Shown here: positions 8,302-17,079 of the stretch, in pieces
Layout of the letters: the number at the start of each line of letters is the position of its first letter
How positions within the stretch are numbered: the stretch's first letter is position 1
NCBI GenBank assembly: GCA_902600895.1
Contig: CACKLF010000001.1
Span: 1 to 64,000 of the forward strand
Origin: an uncultured Alphaproteobacteria bacterium
GTDB taxonomy: Bacteria; Pseudomonadota; Alphaproteobacteria; Rhodobacterales; Rhodobacteraceae
Reading direction: 5' to 3'
Length of the DNA: 64,000 nucleotides
Notes under the pieces: generated by a model
Seen by the model: only the letters and a program-made list of their open reading frames with translations
Databases searched by the model: none
Told to the model about the DNA's origin: nothing
Position numbers and translations under genes: made by a program

Positions 8302-9426
8302 CTAAGAAATGCTTTTCCATGAACCTTCAGTTGCTGAAAAATCTATAGCTTCCATAACTTTTTCGATATAATACCCTGCTGTGAAATCGGGCCAAGTGGA
8401 AGTGTCGTGTTCTATCGCAAATAATAATGTTTGAAGTTCACACATTTTCACGTCCATAAAACCAAGACTGTGGCCACCATTTGGGAGAAAAGAAGCATAA
8501 AATGGATGCTCTGGGCCCGTTAGGATTGTTCTAAATCCATCAGTAGATGATTGCTCTTGCCTAGTAAATACTTTTAGCTCGTTTAACCTTTCTTGGTCAA
8601 AGCAAATGGTTCCCTTTGTCCCGTGTATTTCCCAGGTGAAGCCACATTTTTTACCCCATGATACTCTGCTCGCACCAATATGTCCTTTTACGCCATTTTT
8701 GAAATGTATCAGAGCTGAAATGATATCATCGTTATCAACCTTCTTTATCTTTTTTTCTTTTTCATCATATCTCTCAGTGTGAACAATATTGATATCTCCA
8801 GCAACTCTGCAAATTTCTGAATCGACCAGATAATGAGCGACACTAATAACATGACTTAGTATGTCTCCATTTGCCCCAGTTCCTGATGCTTTGCGAGACA
8901 TTCTCCATGACCAAGTTTTTTTCCCATCAGCTTCATTATCAACATCATATCGGCAAAAAAATGCAGCCACCCTTCCGATAGTATCGTTTTTTATTAATTC
9001 TCTGGCATGTATTACGGCTGGGTTTTTTGTGTAGTTATAACCAATAATAGTTTTTGCAGTACCGTCTTTGAAGGCATCTAACATTTTTTTGCTGTCAGAC
9101 AGGGAACTTGACATTGGCTTTTCACACCATACATGTTTGCCCTCGTTGAGTGCTGCTATGGCTATTTCAGCATGTGTGTCATTTGGGGTACAAACAGAAA
9201 CTAATTTTACATTGGGATCGTATACAACTTCCTGCCAGTTAGCAGTGTATCTGGAGAAGCCAAGGTCTGTGGCTCTCTGACTGGCTCTTTCCGGACTGAG
9301 ATCACACACTATTTCTAATTTTGGTCTTAAACCAGTTCCAAAAACAGATGCTGAACCACTATATGCTATCGAATGAGCCTTCCCCATAAACCCTGTACCA
9401 ATAACACCAACGCCAATGTTCTTCAT
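8302..9426 (-). CDS. Gfo/Idh/MocA-family oxidoreductase
   Basis: 374 residues; N-terminal Rossmann domain with VIGTGFMGKAH (residues 9-18), EKP with Lys103 at 102-104 and a NGDILSHVISVAHYL stretch containing the D-xxx-H catalytic pair. This is the longer subgroup (about 370-390) that includes sugar and inositol-isomer dehydrogenases such as IolW/IolX/Gfo6-like enzymes. GAGGTG precedes the ATG. It converges on iolG with an 8-base gap and diverges from the ABC importer genes, so it probably handles another inositol isomer or an inositol-derived ketone. The exact substrate is inferred from context only. Confidence 0.85.
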   Translation of the reverse strand: MKNIGVGVIGTGFMGKAHSIAYSGSASVFGTGLRPKLEIVCDLSPERASQRATDLGFSRYTANWQEVVYDPNVKLVSVCTPNDTHAEIAIAALNEGKHVWCEKPMSSSLSDSKKMLDAFKDGTAKTIIGYNYTKNPAVIHARELIKNDTIGRVAAFFCRYDVDNEADGKKTWSWRMSRKASGTGANGDILSHVISVAHYLVDSEICRVAGDINIVHTERYDEKEKKIKKVDNDDIISALIHFKNGVKGHIGASRVSWGKKCGFTWEIHGTKGTICFDQERLNELKVFTRQEQSSTDGFRTILTGPEHPFYASFLPNGGHSLGFMDVKMCELQTLLFAIEHDTSTWPDFTAGYYIEKVMEAIDFSATEGSWKSIS

Positions 9427-9610
9427 TATACACCTCTAAATTCACATTTAAATATTTCACCATATACATATCTTAGCCCTCATTTAAATATAATTGTGCT
9501 ACTAGAAAAAGAAATTGTTTATCTTAGTAATTTTTGAGTTGAACTTTAATGGAAATGGGAGTTTAACTTTTAGACATAATTTTTTTTTCAAAAATAATAA
9601 GGAGGGAATA
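9427..9610. promoter_or_regulatory. Divergent promoter region with repeated ATTTAAAT elements
   Basis: The region between two divergently read genes must hold both promoters. CATTTAAATAT occurs twice in the same orientation, at 9445-9455 and 9481-9491, 36 bases apart; its core ATTTAAAT is palindromic. A repeated dyad in a divergent catabolic promoter is what an operator pair would look like, but AT-rich sequence makes chance repeats more likely. A strong AGGAGGG ribosome site lies just before the downstream start. Confidence 0.3.
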
Positions 9611-10537
9611 ATGAAGAAATTATTAGCTATTGTGGGTGCTTTGCTTATGACCACAACTTCACTATTTGCTGGTGGACATACTGCAAACATAATAGTGGTT
9701 ACACACGGTTCAGACACGGACGCTTTTTGGGGCGTCGTGAGAAATGGTGTGGAGGCCGCACGTGAAGATACGGGAGCAAATGTGCAATATCGAAACCCAC
9801 CAACAGGTGATCTAAACGAAATGGCATCTTTGATTGAAGCAGCTATTGCACAAAACCCTGATGGAATTGTAGTATCAATACCAGCACCTGATATTTTAGG
9901 TGGACCAATTGAAGCTGCAGTTGCAGCCGGCATTCCAGTGATTTCAATGAACTCTGGAGCTGGAGTATCAAAAAGCCTTGGTGCGGTTATGCATGTAGGT
10001 CAGCCAGAGTATGAAGCCGGTTTAGGCGGTGGTGAGAAGAGTAAAGGTCTTGGTGGGTCTAATGGCGTTTGCTTTAATCATGAGCCAATGAATACAGCTT
10101 TAAAAGATCGATGCCAAGGCTTTGCAGACGGTATGGGTGAAGCTCTGAATATGGTAGAAGTTTCAACAGACTTTGATGATATCAAAAATACTGTAATTGC
10201 ACATATGACTTCAAACCCAGATACAAATGCTATTATGGCGGTTGGTCCAACAGGTTGTGATCCAACGATTGCAGCATTGAAAGAAATGGGTAAGTCAGGA
10301 AGCATTGTTCTAGGTTGTTTTGATCTGGGACCTGCAATTGTGGATGGAATTATCGATGGAACAGTAGCGTACGCTATTGACCAGCAGCAGTTCTTACAGG
10401 GATATATTCCAGTCGTTGTTTTACATCTTAACCATCGCAATGGAACTCTTCCTGGGAACTCAATCAATTCTGGACCTGGTTTTGTTACTCAAGGTAACGT
10501 AGAGCTAGTTAAGAAGCTTGCGGGAGTTGAGAGATAA
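9611..10537 (+). CDS. Sugar/inositol ABC transporter periplasmic binding protein
   Basis: 308 residues; a signal peptide MKKLLAIVGALLMTTTSLFA precedes a type I periplasmic-binding fold of the ribose/xylitol/inositol class (Peripla_BP_4): ANIIVVTHGSDTDAFWGVVR at the start, then EAAIAQNPDGIVVSIPAPD, AGIPVISMNSG, TSNPDTNAIMAVGPTGCDP and DQQQFLQGYIPV. It would capture a sugar or cyclitol in the periplasm. AGGAGGG directly upstream fixes this start; a longer frame adds 32 residues ahead of the signal peptide. The downstream permease, ATPase and iol genes make myo-inositol the likeliest ligand; the protein also resembles fructose-type FrcB. A hairpin follows the stop. Confidence 0.88.
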   Translation: MKKLLAIVGALLMTTTSLFAGGHTANIIVVTHGSDTDAFWGVVRNGVEAAREDTGANVQYRNPPTGDLNEMASLIEAAIAQNPDGIVVSIPAPDILGGPIEAAVAAGIPVISMNSGAGVSKSLGAVMHVGQPEYEAGLGGGEKSKGLGGSNGVCFNHEPMNTALKDRCQGFADGMGEALNMVEVSTDFDDIKNTVIAHMTSNPDTNAIMAVGPTGCDPTIAALKEMGKSGSIVLGCFDLGPAIVDGIIDGTVAYAIDQQQFLQGYIPVVVLHLNHRNGTLPGNSINSGPGFVTQGNVELVKKLAGVER

Positions 10538-10564
10538 ACCGATTCTTAACGATTATTTAAGTTA

Positions 10565-10599
10565 AAAGCCTGGCGAATCAAAAGATTTCGCCAGGCTTT
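10565..10599 (+). terminator. Hairpin between binding-protein and permease genes
   Basis: AAAGCCTGGCGAA (10565-10577) and TTCGCCAGGCTTT (10587-10599) are perfect 13-base complements with a 9-base loop. It sits 27 bases after the binding-protein stop and 20 bases before the permease start. Only a short TTT follows, so it is not a classic strong terminator. Such hairpins in ABC operons commonly stabilise the upstream mRNA or cause partial termination, giving more binding protein than membrane subunits; that role is inferred. Confidence 0.8.
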
Positions 10600-10618
10600 G
10601 CTAAAGATAGGTATACGA

Positions 10619-11680
10619 ATGAATACATCTGATGAGCGAATAAGAGAGATAGGTTTTTTTAGAAATATATTCTCAAGGCCTGAATTAGGTTCAATATTTG
10701 GACTTCTTATTATTGTAGTTACTTTTATGGTACTTACCTCAATGAGCGGCACTTTTGGGGCTATGTGGTTAAACCCAATTGGTATCCAAGCTTGGGTTGA
10801 ACTAGCAGCATTTGTTGGAATACTGGCAATAGGTGCTTCACTTTTGATGATAGCAGGGGAATTTGATTTGAGTATGGGAGCTAACATAGCCTTAGCTGGT
10901 CATAGTTTTGCCATTTTGATGTTATTTGGGGTTCCAATTCAATTTGCCATACTTCTCACTTTTATAGAACTAGCCTTTTTAGGTTTTATCATAGGAACCA
11001 TTGTTGTAAGAACAGGTCTTCCCAGCTTTATTGTTACATTGGCGTTCTGGTTTGCAAGCAGAGGTTTTGCGGTTTTTTTGAGTCAAACCTTCTTTAATCA
11101 GTCGAGGTTATCTGTAAAGCCGTTAATCAAACCACCGCCAGGGGGTGGGGAAGATCCAACCATAGTAGATAATATTTTTGCATTTGATAGAGCCTTTGGC
11201 ATTCCATTTGACGCTGAAGTTTATTATTTTTTTGTCTTGGTTTGCATTATCGCTTATGTGACAACCAGAACGCCTTACGGAAATTGGATATATGCTTCTG
11301 GTGGAGACCCTGTTGCTGCTCGTGCAGTTGGTGTGCCAGTAGCACGCGTGAAAATAAGTTTATTTATGATTTCTGCATGTTTAGCCTGTTTATTGGGGGT
11401 TCTTACAGTGATGACTTCAGGGGCGTCAGATCCAAAAGCAGGAGATTTTAGAGAGTTGCATGCCATTGCTGCAGCGGTGATAGGTGGTTGTGCTCTTACA
11501 GGAGGATATGGTTCCGTTGTAGGTGCTGTGTTGGGTGCATTAATTTTTGCCATAGCAAGCCGTGGAATAAACTTTGTACCCTTCATAGATAATAATTTAT
11601 TCAGGGTGATGCTTGGTATGCTGATACTAGGCTCTGCATTACTCAATCAGTTCCTGAGGGACAGAATAGTTAAAGGTTAG
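10619..11680 (+). CDS. Sugar/inositol ABC transporter permease (CUT2 family)
   Basis: 353 residues, highly hydrophobic, with about eight to ten membrane helices. The CUT2 permease signature is clear: LMIAGEFDLSMGANIALAGH after the second helices and TPYGNWIYASGGDPVAARAV plus GVPVARVK, the coupling region of RbsC/FrcC-type subunits, then AAAVIGGCALTGGYGSVVGA. It forms the membrane channel with the preceding binding protein and the following ATPase, which starts 2 bases after this stop. A TTG seven codons upstream was passed over because it overlaps the hairpin arm; no strong ribosome site is visible for either start. Confidence 0.9.
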   Translation: MNTSDERIREIGFFRNIFSRPELGSIFGLLIIVVTFMVLTSMSGTFGAMWLNPIGIQAWVELAAFVGILAIGASLLMIAGEFDLSMGANIALAGHSFAILMLFGVPIQFAILLTFIELAFLGFIIGTIVVRTGLPSFIVTLAFWFASRGFAVFLSQTFFNQSRLSVKPLIKPPPGGGEDPTIVDNIFAFDRAFGIPFDAEVYYFFVLVCIIAYVTTRTPYGNWIYASGGDPVAARAVGVPVARVKISLFMISACLACLLGVLTVMTSGASDPKAGDFRELHAIAAAVIGGCALTGGYGSVVGAVLGALIFAIASRGINFVPFIDNNLFRVMLGMLILGSALLNQFLRDRIVKG

Positions 11681-11682
11681 AA

Positions 11683-12453
11683 ATGACACCAACAATAGAA
11701 TTTAAGGGGATTTCTAAATTTTTCGGGAATATTATTGCGTTAAAGGATATTTCATTCAAGGTGTTTAAAGGAGAAATTACTGCTCTTTTGGGTGATAATG
11801 GTGCAGGTAAATCGACCTTGATAAAACTTCTATCCGGAGTTCATATTCCCGACGAAGGTGAAATATTTTTATATGGGAGTGGGGTTAAGTTCAACTCTCC
11901 CAGAGATGCCGTGAATTCGGGAATAGGCACTGTATATCAAGACCTTGCGTTACAGCCTTTAATGAGTGTGTCTCGAAATTTCTTTCTTGGTCGTGAAATT
12001 ACTAGAGGTATATCTCTTGATCTTAAGGTCATGAACCAAATAACGAAGGAAGAAATGGCGAAGCTGGGCATTGATGTAGCAGACCCAAATCAGCCAATTG
12101 GGACAATGTCTGGAGGTCAGCGTCAAACCTTGGCTATCGCAAGAGCAATATATTTTGGAGCAAAAGTTCTGATTTTAGATGAGCCAACATCGGCCTTAGG
12201 ACAAAAGCAGCAACTTGAGGTATTGCGTACTATTAGAAAAGTTAAGGAACTTGGTGAAATTGCAATAATTTTTATAACTCATAATGATATGCATGCTAAA
12301 ATATTGGGAGATAGATTTACATTTTTGAATCGTGGAAGGGTGCTTGCTAGTGACGAGAGAGCCAACCTAGATATGGAGAACTTAAGAGCTTTAATGGCAG
12401 GTGGAGCGGAGCTAGATAAATTAGAAACAGAGTTTGGTGAGACTTACAGATAA
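11683..12453 (+). CDS. Sugar/inositol ABC transporter ATP-binding protein
   Basis: 256 residues, one ABC domain: Walker A GDNGAGKST (37-45), signature SGGQRQ (143-148), Walker B LILDEPT (163-169) and a switch His in FITHND. Most CUT2 importers use a double-domain ATPase of about 500 residues (RbsA-like); this single-domain form matches the FrcA-type organisation described in rhizobia, so two copies would be needed per transporter. It starts 2 bases after the permease stop. Substrate is inferred from the surrounding iol genes. Confidence 0.9.
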   Translation: MTPTIEFKGISKFFGNIIALKDISFKVFKGEITALLGDNGAGKSTLIKLLSGVHIPDEGEIFLYGSGVKFNSPRDAVNSGIGTVYQDLALQPLMSVSRNFFLGREITRGISLDLKVMNQITKEEMAKLGIDVADPNQPIGTMSGGQRQTLAIARAIYFGAKVLILDEPTSALGQKQQLEVLRTIRKVKELGEIAIIFITHNDMHAKILGDRFTFLNRGRVLASDERANLDMENLRALMAGGAELDKLETEFGETYR

Positions 12454-12468
12454 GTCAAATAGAATTTG

Positions 12469-12482
12469 TGTCTGGGCAGACA
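12469..12482 (+). repeat. Palindrome upstream of iolC
   Basis: TGTCTG-GG-CAGACA is a perfect dyad 13 bases before the iolC start, extended imperfectly by flanking TTTG/AAAT. In DNA it could be an operator half-site pair, and in RNA a tight stem that would need to open for translation. No second copy was noticed at the iolG or binding-protein promoters. Confidence 0.35.
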
Positions 12483-12494
12483 AATAACTAGAAA

Positions 12495-14402
12495 ATGGTC
12501 AAAATTGAACAAAAATTAGATTTAGTTTGCATAGGACGATCATCCGTTGATTTGTATGGAGAACAAGTTGGTGGTCGTCTTGAGGACATGGCTTCTTTTG
12601 CCAAATATGTTGGTGGGTCACCAACAAATATAAGTATAGGTAGTTCAAGACTTGGTTTGAAAACAGCTTTGATTACAAAGGTTGGTGATGAGCACATGGG
12701 TCGATTTATTATTGAACAGCTAGAGCGAGAAAAAGTAGATGTTAGCCATGTTAAAATTGACATGGAGAGATTAACAGCGTTGGTTCTGCTGGGAATTAGA
12801 AACCAGCATCAATTCCCACTGATATTCTTTAGAGAGAATTGTGCGGATATGGCAATTAGGCCAGAAGATATTTCGCAAGATTTTATAGCATCAAGTAAAG
12901 CCACGTTAGTCACAGGCACACATTTCTCAAAAACGAATGTAAGTGAAGCAAGTTTTTTGGCAATGAAATATGCTAAAGATGCGGGCCGTAGTGTTGTTTT
13001 TGACATCGATTATCGTCCAAATCTTTGGAGACTTGGTAACCATAATGATGGAGAAAATAGGTTCGAGGAGAGTGACTTTGTAACAAATCATATAAGGAAA
13101 ATACTGCCATTTTGTGACCTAGTGATCGGTACAGAAGAAGAATGGAAAATAGCTGGTGGCTCTGTAGACACATTGCAAGCTATTGAAAACGCCAGACGAA
13201 TTTTTGATGGTACAATAGTTTGTAAACGGGGAGCTTTGGGGTGCACAATTTTTGATGACACCATTGGAAACTGGGAAAACGGAATTAACATCTTAGGAAA
13301 AGAGGTAGAAGTCTTTAATGTTCTGGGTGCTGGAGATGGGTTCATGTCTGGATTTTTATATGGATGGCTTAATAATGAAAAACTCAAAAAATGTGGTGAG
13401 TATGCAAATGCTTGCGGTGCTCTCACCGTTTCAAGGCATGGATGTGCACCAGCCTATCCCTCTGAGCATGAGTTAAAATTTTTTATGAATACTGGAAGTC
13501 CTGAATTTTCCTTGAGACATGATATCAAATTGGAGCAGATACATCGGTCAACTACCCGTCGAAAGACTTATTCAAAAATATACACATTTGCGTTTGATCA
13601 TAGAAAACAATTTGAGGAATTCATATGTCAAGATAATCCCAGTAAAACAATTTCAGGATTCAAACTGCTCGCCTTAGAGGCAGTTATAAAAATGAGCAAA
13701 ATATATAACAGTCTTGGGATCATAGTAGATAACCAATATGGACAAGAGGCCTTGTTTAAAGCTGCAGATCACGATTTGTGGGTAGGAAGACCCATCGAAA
13801 AATCGGGCACATTTCCTCTTCAATTAGACTGTGATTGCGACGTGAGCTCTTTTCTAAGAGAATGGCCAAAAACGCAAACAATTAAACTCTTAGCGCCAAT
13901 GAGGACAGACGACCCTCGGGACATATTTAATATGCAACGAGACAAGGTCATAGAAGTGGCAGCGGCGTGCCGTAATACTGGGCATGAATTTTTGCTAGAA
14001 ATAATTAACAGCAGAAATGATCAACAACCGTGTCCAAAGCAAATAATACAGATTATGACTCAGTTTTATGAAATGAATGTATATCCTGATTGGTGGAAAC
14101 TTGAACCAATTGATAATTCCCACTTTTGGAAATCGTGTGGTGACCTAATACGTACAAATGATCCATTTTCTCATGGAATAGTGATTTTAGGGAGGGAGGC
14201 ACCTTTAGATATTTTAGCGAAAACCTTCCAGTCAGCAAATGAAGAAACGTTGGTTAAGGGTTTTGCGGTAGGGAGATCTATTTTTTCAGATATTGCGCGT
14301 CTATGGTTTAAAGGTGAAGTTTCAGATGAAAAAACAACCACTATGATGGCAAATGGTCTTACAAATTTGATTATTGCTTGGGAAAAAGCGAGGGAAAAAT
14401 GA
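12495..14402 (+). CDS. iolC: 5-dehydro-2-deoxygluconokinase fused to DUF2090 (aldolase-like) domain
   Basis: 635 residues. The first 330 or so are a PfkB kinase: GRSSVDLYGEQVGG near the start, the GGSPTNISIG substrate motif, and the catalytic GAGDGFMSGF near 280. The remainder (from about 345) is a DUF2090 domain (YTFAFDHRKQFEE, then a barrel-like region with WWKLEP), the arrangement of bifunctional IolC fusions in Proteobacteria. The kinase makes 6-phospho-5-dehydro-2-deoxygluconate; the C-terminal domain is thought to cleave it to dihydroxyacetone phosphate and malonate semialdehyde. It overlaps iolD by ATGA (translational coupling). A separate kinase and aldolase downstream make part of this protein look redundant. 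Confidence 0.9.
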   Translation: MVKIEQKLDLVCIGRSSVDLYGEQVGGRLEDMASFAKYVGGSPTNISIGSSRLGLKTALITKVGDEHMGRFIIEQLEREKVDVSHVKIDMERLTALVLLGIRNQHQFPLIFFRENCADMAIRPEDISQDFIASSKATLVTGTHFSKTNVSEASFLAMKYAKDAGRSVVFDIDYRPNLWRLGNHNDGENRFEESDFVTNHIRKILPFCDLVIGTEEEWKIAGGSVDTLQAIENARRIFDGTIVCKRGALGCTIFDDTIGNWENGINILGKEVEVFNVLGAGDGFMSGFLYGWLNNEKLKKCGEYANACGALTVSRHGCAPAYPSEHELKFFMNTGSPEFSLRHDIKLEQIHRSTTRRKTYSKIYTFAFDHRKQFEEFICQDNPSKTISGFKLLALEAVIKMSKIYNSLGIIVDNQYGQEALFKAADHDLWVGRPIEKSGTFPLQLDCDCDVSSFLREWPKTQTIKLLAPMRTDDPRDIFNMQRDKVIEVAAACRNTGHEFLLEIINSRNDQQPCPKQIIQIMTQFYEMNVYPDWWKLEPIDNSHFWKSCGDLIRTNDPFSHGIVILGREAPLDILAKTFQSANEETLVKGFAVGRSIFSDIARLWFKGEVSDEKTTTMMANGLTNLIIAWEKAREK

Positions 14403-16249
14403 AGAACATTAAATGTACAATGGCTCAAGCGCTGGTAAAGTGGTTGGCGGCTCAATCAGTTAGGCAGCTTAATGGTGAAACATTGCCAGGATTCGCTGGT
14501 GTTTGGGCAATTTTTGGACACGGAAATGTTGCAGGGTTGGGTGATGCCTTATCTCAATACAGAGGAGAGTTACCTACCTTTAGGGGGCATAATGAGCAAG
14601 GAATGGCTCATGCTGCTATAGCTTTTGCAAAGCAAAAAGCTAGAAGACAATTTATGGCAGTAACGTCTTCAATTGGGCCAGGAGCTACCAATATGATTAC
14701 TGCTGCTGCGCTTGCTCACGTAAATAGATTGCCTATCTTATTTCTTCCTGGTGATGTTTTTGCCGATAGGCGTCCAGACCCGGTTTTGCAGCAAATTGAA
14801 AGTTTCTCAGATGGAAATATATCAGCAAATGATTGTTTTAAACCCGTATCAAGGTATTTTGATCGGCTAACGCGTCCAGAGCAGCTTCTGCAGGCTCTTC
14901 CTAAAACCATGTCAGTCTTACTTGATCCGGCAAATTGTGGTCCGGTGACTTTGTCATTATGTCAGGATGTTCAAGCCGAAACATATTTATTTCCCGAAGA
15001 GTTTTTTATGCAAAAAACTTGGAGTATTAGACGTCCTGGTCTTGATGAACAGGAACTTCTAGAGGTATGTCAGTTAATTGAGAACGCTAAAACTCCTGCT
15101 ATAATAGCGGGAGGAGGAGTAAGGTATTCTGGAGCTGCTGATATTCTCTCTGAATTTTCTAATGTAACGGGTATACCAGTGGCATCTACACAAGCTGGGA
15201 AATCAAGCATGGTAGAGGATCATCCCAATTATATCGGATCAGTAGGTGTTACGGGTACTAGCTCAGCAAATTCGGTGATTTCAAATGCTGATATTATTCT
15301 CGCAATTGGAACGCGTTTACAAGACTTCACAACTGGATCTAATTCTTTAATAAATGGGAAGGTTATTTCGCTAAATGTACAAGAACATGATTTAATCAAG
15401 CATAATGCGGTACCACTTTTTGGTGACGCCAAAATTGGCTTAAATAATTTAGCAAACCAATTATCTGGATATAAAATTACTCAATCATATGCTGACCTTA
15501 TCAAGAAACTTAAAATAATTTGGAAGAAGCAGAGAGAAGATGTAATAATCTCACCGGGAAACAATACTCTTCCTTCAGACAGTCAGGTCATAGGTGCGGT
15601 AAACCGAAATGTTCCAAAGCAAACTATAGTGATTGGTGCCGCTGGCTCTATGCCTGGCGAACTGCATAAGCTCTGGGCTGTAGGGCAGACTGATGGGTAT
15701 CATATGGAATATGGTTTTTCTTGTATGGGATATGAAATTGCTGCTGGAATCGGGGTTAATATGGCTGAACCAGAAAGGCCATCTATTATTTTTGTTGGTG
15801 ATGGTTCTTATCTCATGATGAATTCCGAAATAGCAACCGCTGTAATGATGGGAAAGGATATGACAATCATTGTAACCGATAATATGGGTTTTGGATGCAT
15901 TAATAGGCTCCAAGTAGCAACAGGTGGAACGCCATTTAATAACCTCTTAAAAGATACAACTCATGAAATTTTGCCAAAAATTGATTATCCTCAGCACGCA
16001 AAGTCTCTGGGTGCCAGGGGACATAAGGCAAGCAACATTTCAGATTTAGAAAAGTTGGTTAATGAATGTATTGAAAAGAAAGGGGTTGATGTAATTGTAA
16101 TAGATACAGATCCTGAACCCTCTACCGAAGCTGGCGGGACTTGGTGGGATGTTGCGATTCCTGGGAATTCAAAAAGTGCAGCTGTGTTGAAAGAAAGAAA
16201 ATTGTATATAGAGGCAAGAAAAGCTCAAAAAAAAGGAAACTCAGGGTGA
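14399..16249 (+). CDS. iolD: 3D-(3,5/4)-trihydroxycyclohexane-1,2-dione hydrolase
   Basis: 616 residues, thiamine-diphosphate enzyme that opens the ring of the diketo intermediate of inositol catabolism. The activating Glu lies in RGHNEQGMAHAAIAFAKQ (about 62-79), the central domain has AGGGVRYSGA, and the Mg/ThDP motif GDGSYLMMNSEIAT with a later Asn sits near 467-495. TEAGGTWWDVAIP near the C-terminus is the IolD-specific end signature. The ATG overlaps the iolC stop by four bases; a TTG seven codons earlier lies inside iolC and is not preferred. Full family length, no damage seen. Confidence 0.93.
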   Translation: MKNIKCTMAQALVKWLAAQSVRQLNGETLPGFAGVWAIFGHGNVAGLGDALSQYRGELPTFRGHNEQGMAHAAIAFAKQKARRQFMAVTSSIGPGATNMITAAALAHVNRLPILFLPGDVFADRRPDPVLQQIESFSDGNISANDCFKPVSRYFDRLTRPEQLLQALPKTMSVLLDPANCGPVTLSLCQDVQAETYLFPEEFFMQKTWSIRRPGLDEQELLEVCQLIENAKTPAIIAGGGVRYSGAADILSEFSNVTGIPVASTQAGKSSMVEDHPNYIGSVGVTGTSSANSVISNADIILAIGTRLQDFTTGSNSLINGKVISLNVQEHDLIKHNAVPLFGDAKIGLNNLANQLSGYKITQSYADLIKKLKIIWKKQREDVIISPGNNTLPSDSQVIGAVNRNVPKQTIVIGAAGSMPGELHKLWAVGQTDGYHMEYGFSCMGYEIAAGIGVNMAEPERPSIIFVGDGSYLMMNSEIATAVMMGKDMTIIVTDNMGFGCINRLQVATGGTPFNNLLKDTTHEILPKIDYPQHAKSLGARGHKASNISDLEKLVNECIEKKGVDVIVIDTDPEPSTEAGGTWWDVAIPGNSKSAAVLKERKLYIEARKAQKKGNSG

Positions 16250-16258
16250 AAAATATTT

Positions 16259-17059
16259 ATGTCTAAGTTATTGATTAAACCTAAATCAAACTCATGGATA
16301 AGGCATCAAATCTCTCCTGAAATTGCCGGATGGTCTCATGTAGGCTTTTCAGTTTATGATCTTCAAGAAGGTAAAGAAATTGTGGGTGAAGGGAATAGTG
16401 ATGAGGTTTGCATAGTTTTACTGAGTGGGGTAGTGGAATTTTCAGCAGATAAGTATAATTTTGGCAAAGTTACTGGTAGAGGCAATGTTTTTGAAAAAAT
16501 AGGTCCATATGCTTTATACGTACCAAAAAATATGGATTGGAGAGTAAAAAGTAATGCAGCATCCGAAGTTGCTGTTTGTACTGCCCCTGGCCTAAGAACT
16601 CATAAGCCAAGGGTCATTAGTCCTAGTCAAATGCAACGTGAGGTAAGAGGTGTTGGAACAAATCAGCGGTTCATTTGTAATATTCTGCCTGAAACAGAAG
16701 ATGCAGATAGCCTTTTGGTTGTAGAGGTAATAACACCCTCTGGAAATTGGTCTTCTTATCCACCACACAAACATGATAGTGATAATTTACCATTTGAGTC
16801 GAAACTTGAGGAAACTTACTATCATAGAATAAATCCGAGCCAAGGGTATGTTCTTCAAAAAGTGTATAATGATGATAAAAGTCTTGATGAGACCATTTCA
16901 GCAGAAGACAGAGACGTGGTTTTAGTGCCAGGAGGATACCACCCTGTTGGAGTACCCCATGGTTATGAAAGTTACTATCTAAATGTAATGGCAGGTCCCA
17001 AAAGAATCTGGAAATTTCAAAATGATCCAAAACATGAATGGATCATTAAAGAATCTTAA
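16259..17059 (+). CDS. iolB: 5-deoxy-glucuronate isomerase
   Basis: 266 residues of the double-cupin IolB family that converts 5-deoxy-D-glucuronate, the IolD product, to 5-dehydro-2-deoxygluconate. The metal-binding cupin motif SSYPPHKHDSDN (His pair near 169-171), a Glu in KLEETYYHRINPSQGYVLQ, and the later GGYHPVGVPHGYESYYLNV with its His all occur in the order seen in characterised IolB. It begins 9 bases after iolD and precedes iolE by 20 bases, so it belongs to the same transcript. A divergent paralogue lies downstream. Confidence 0.93.
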   Translation: MSKLLIKPKSNSWIRHQISPEIAGWSHVGFSVYDLQEGKEIVGEGNSDEVCIVLLSGVVEFSADKYNFGKVTGRGNVFEKIGPYALYVPKNMDWRVKSNAASEVAVCTAPGLRTHKPRVISPSQMQREVRGVGTNQRFICNILPETEDADSLLVVEVITPSGNWSSYPPHKHDSDNLPFESKLEETYYHRINPSQGYVLQKVYNDDKSLDETISAEDRDVVLVPGGYHPVGVPHGYESYYLNVMAGPKRIWKFQNDPKHEWIIKES

Positions 17060-17079
17060 TTTGGAAAGGTTAGTAAAAC

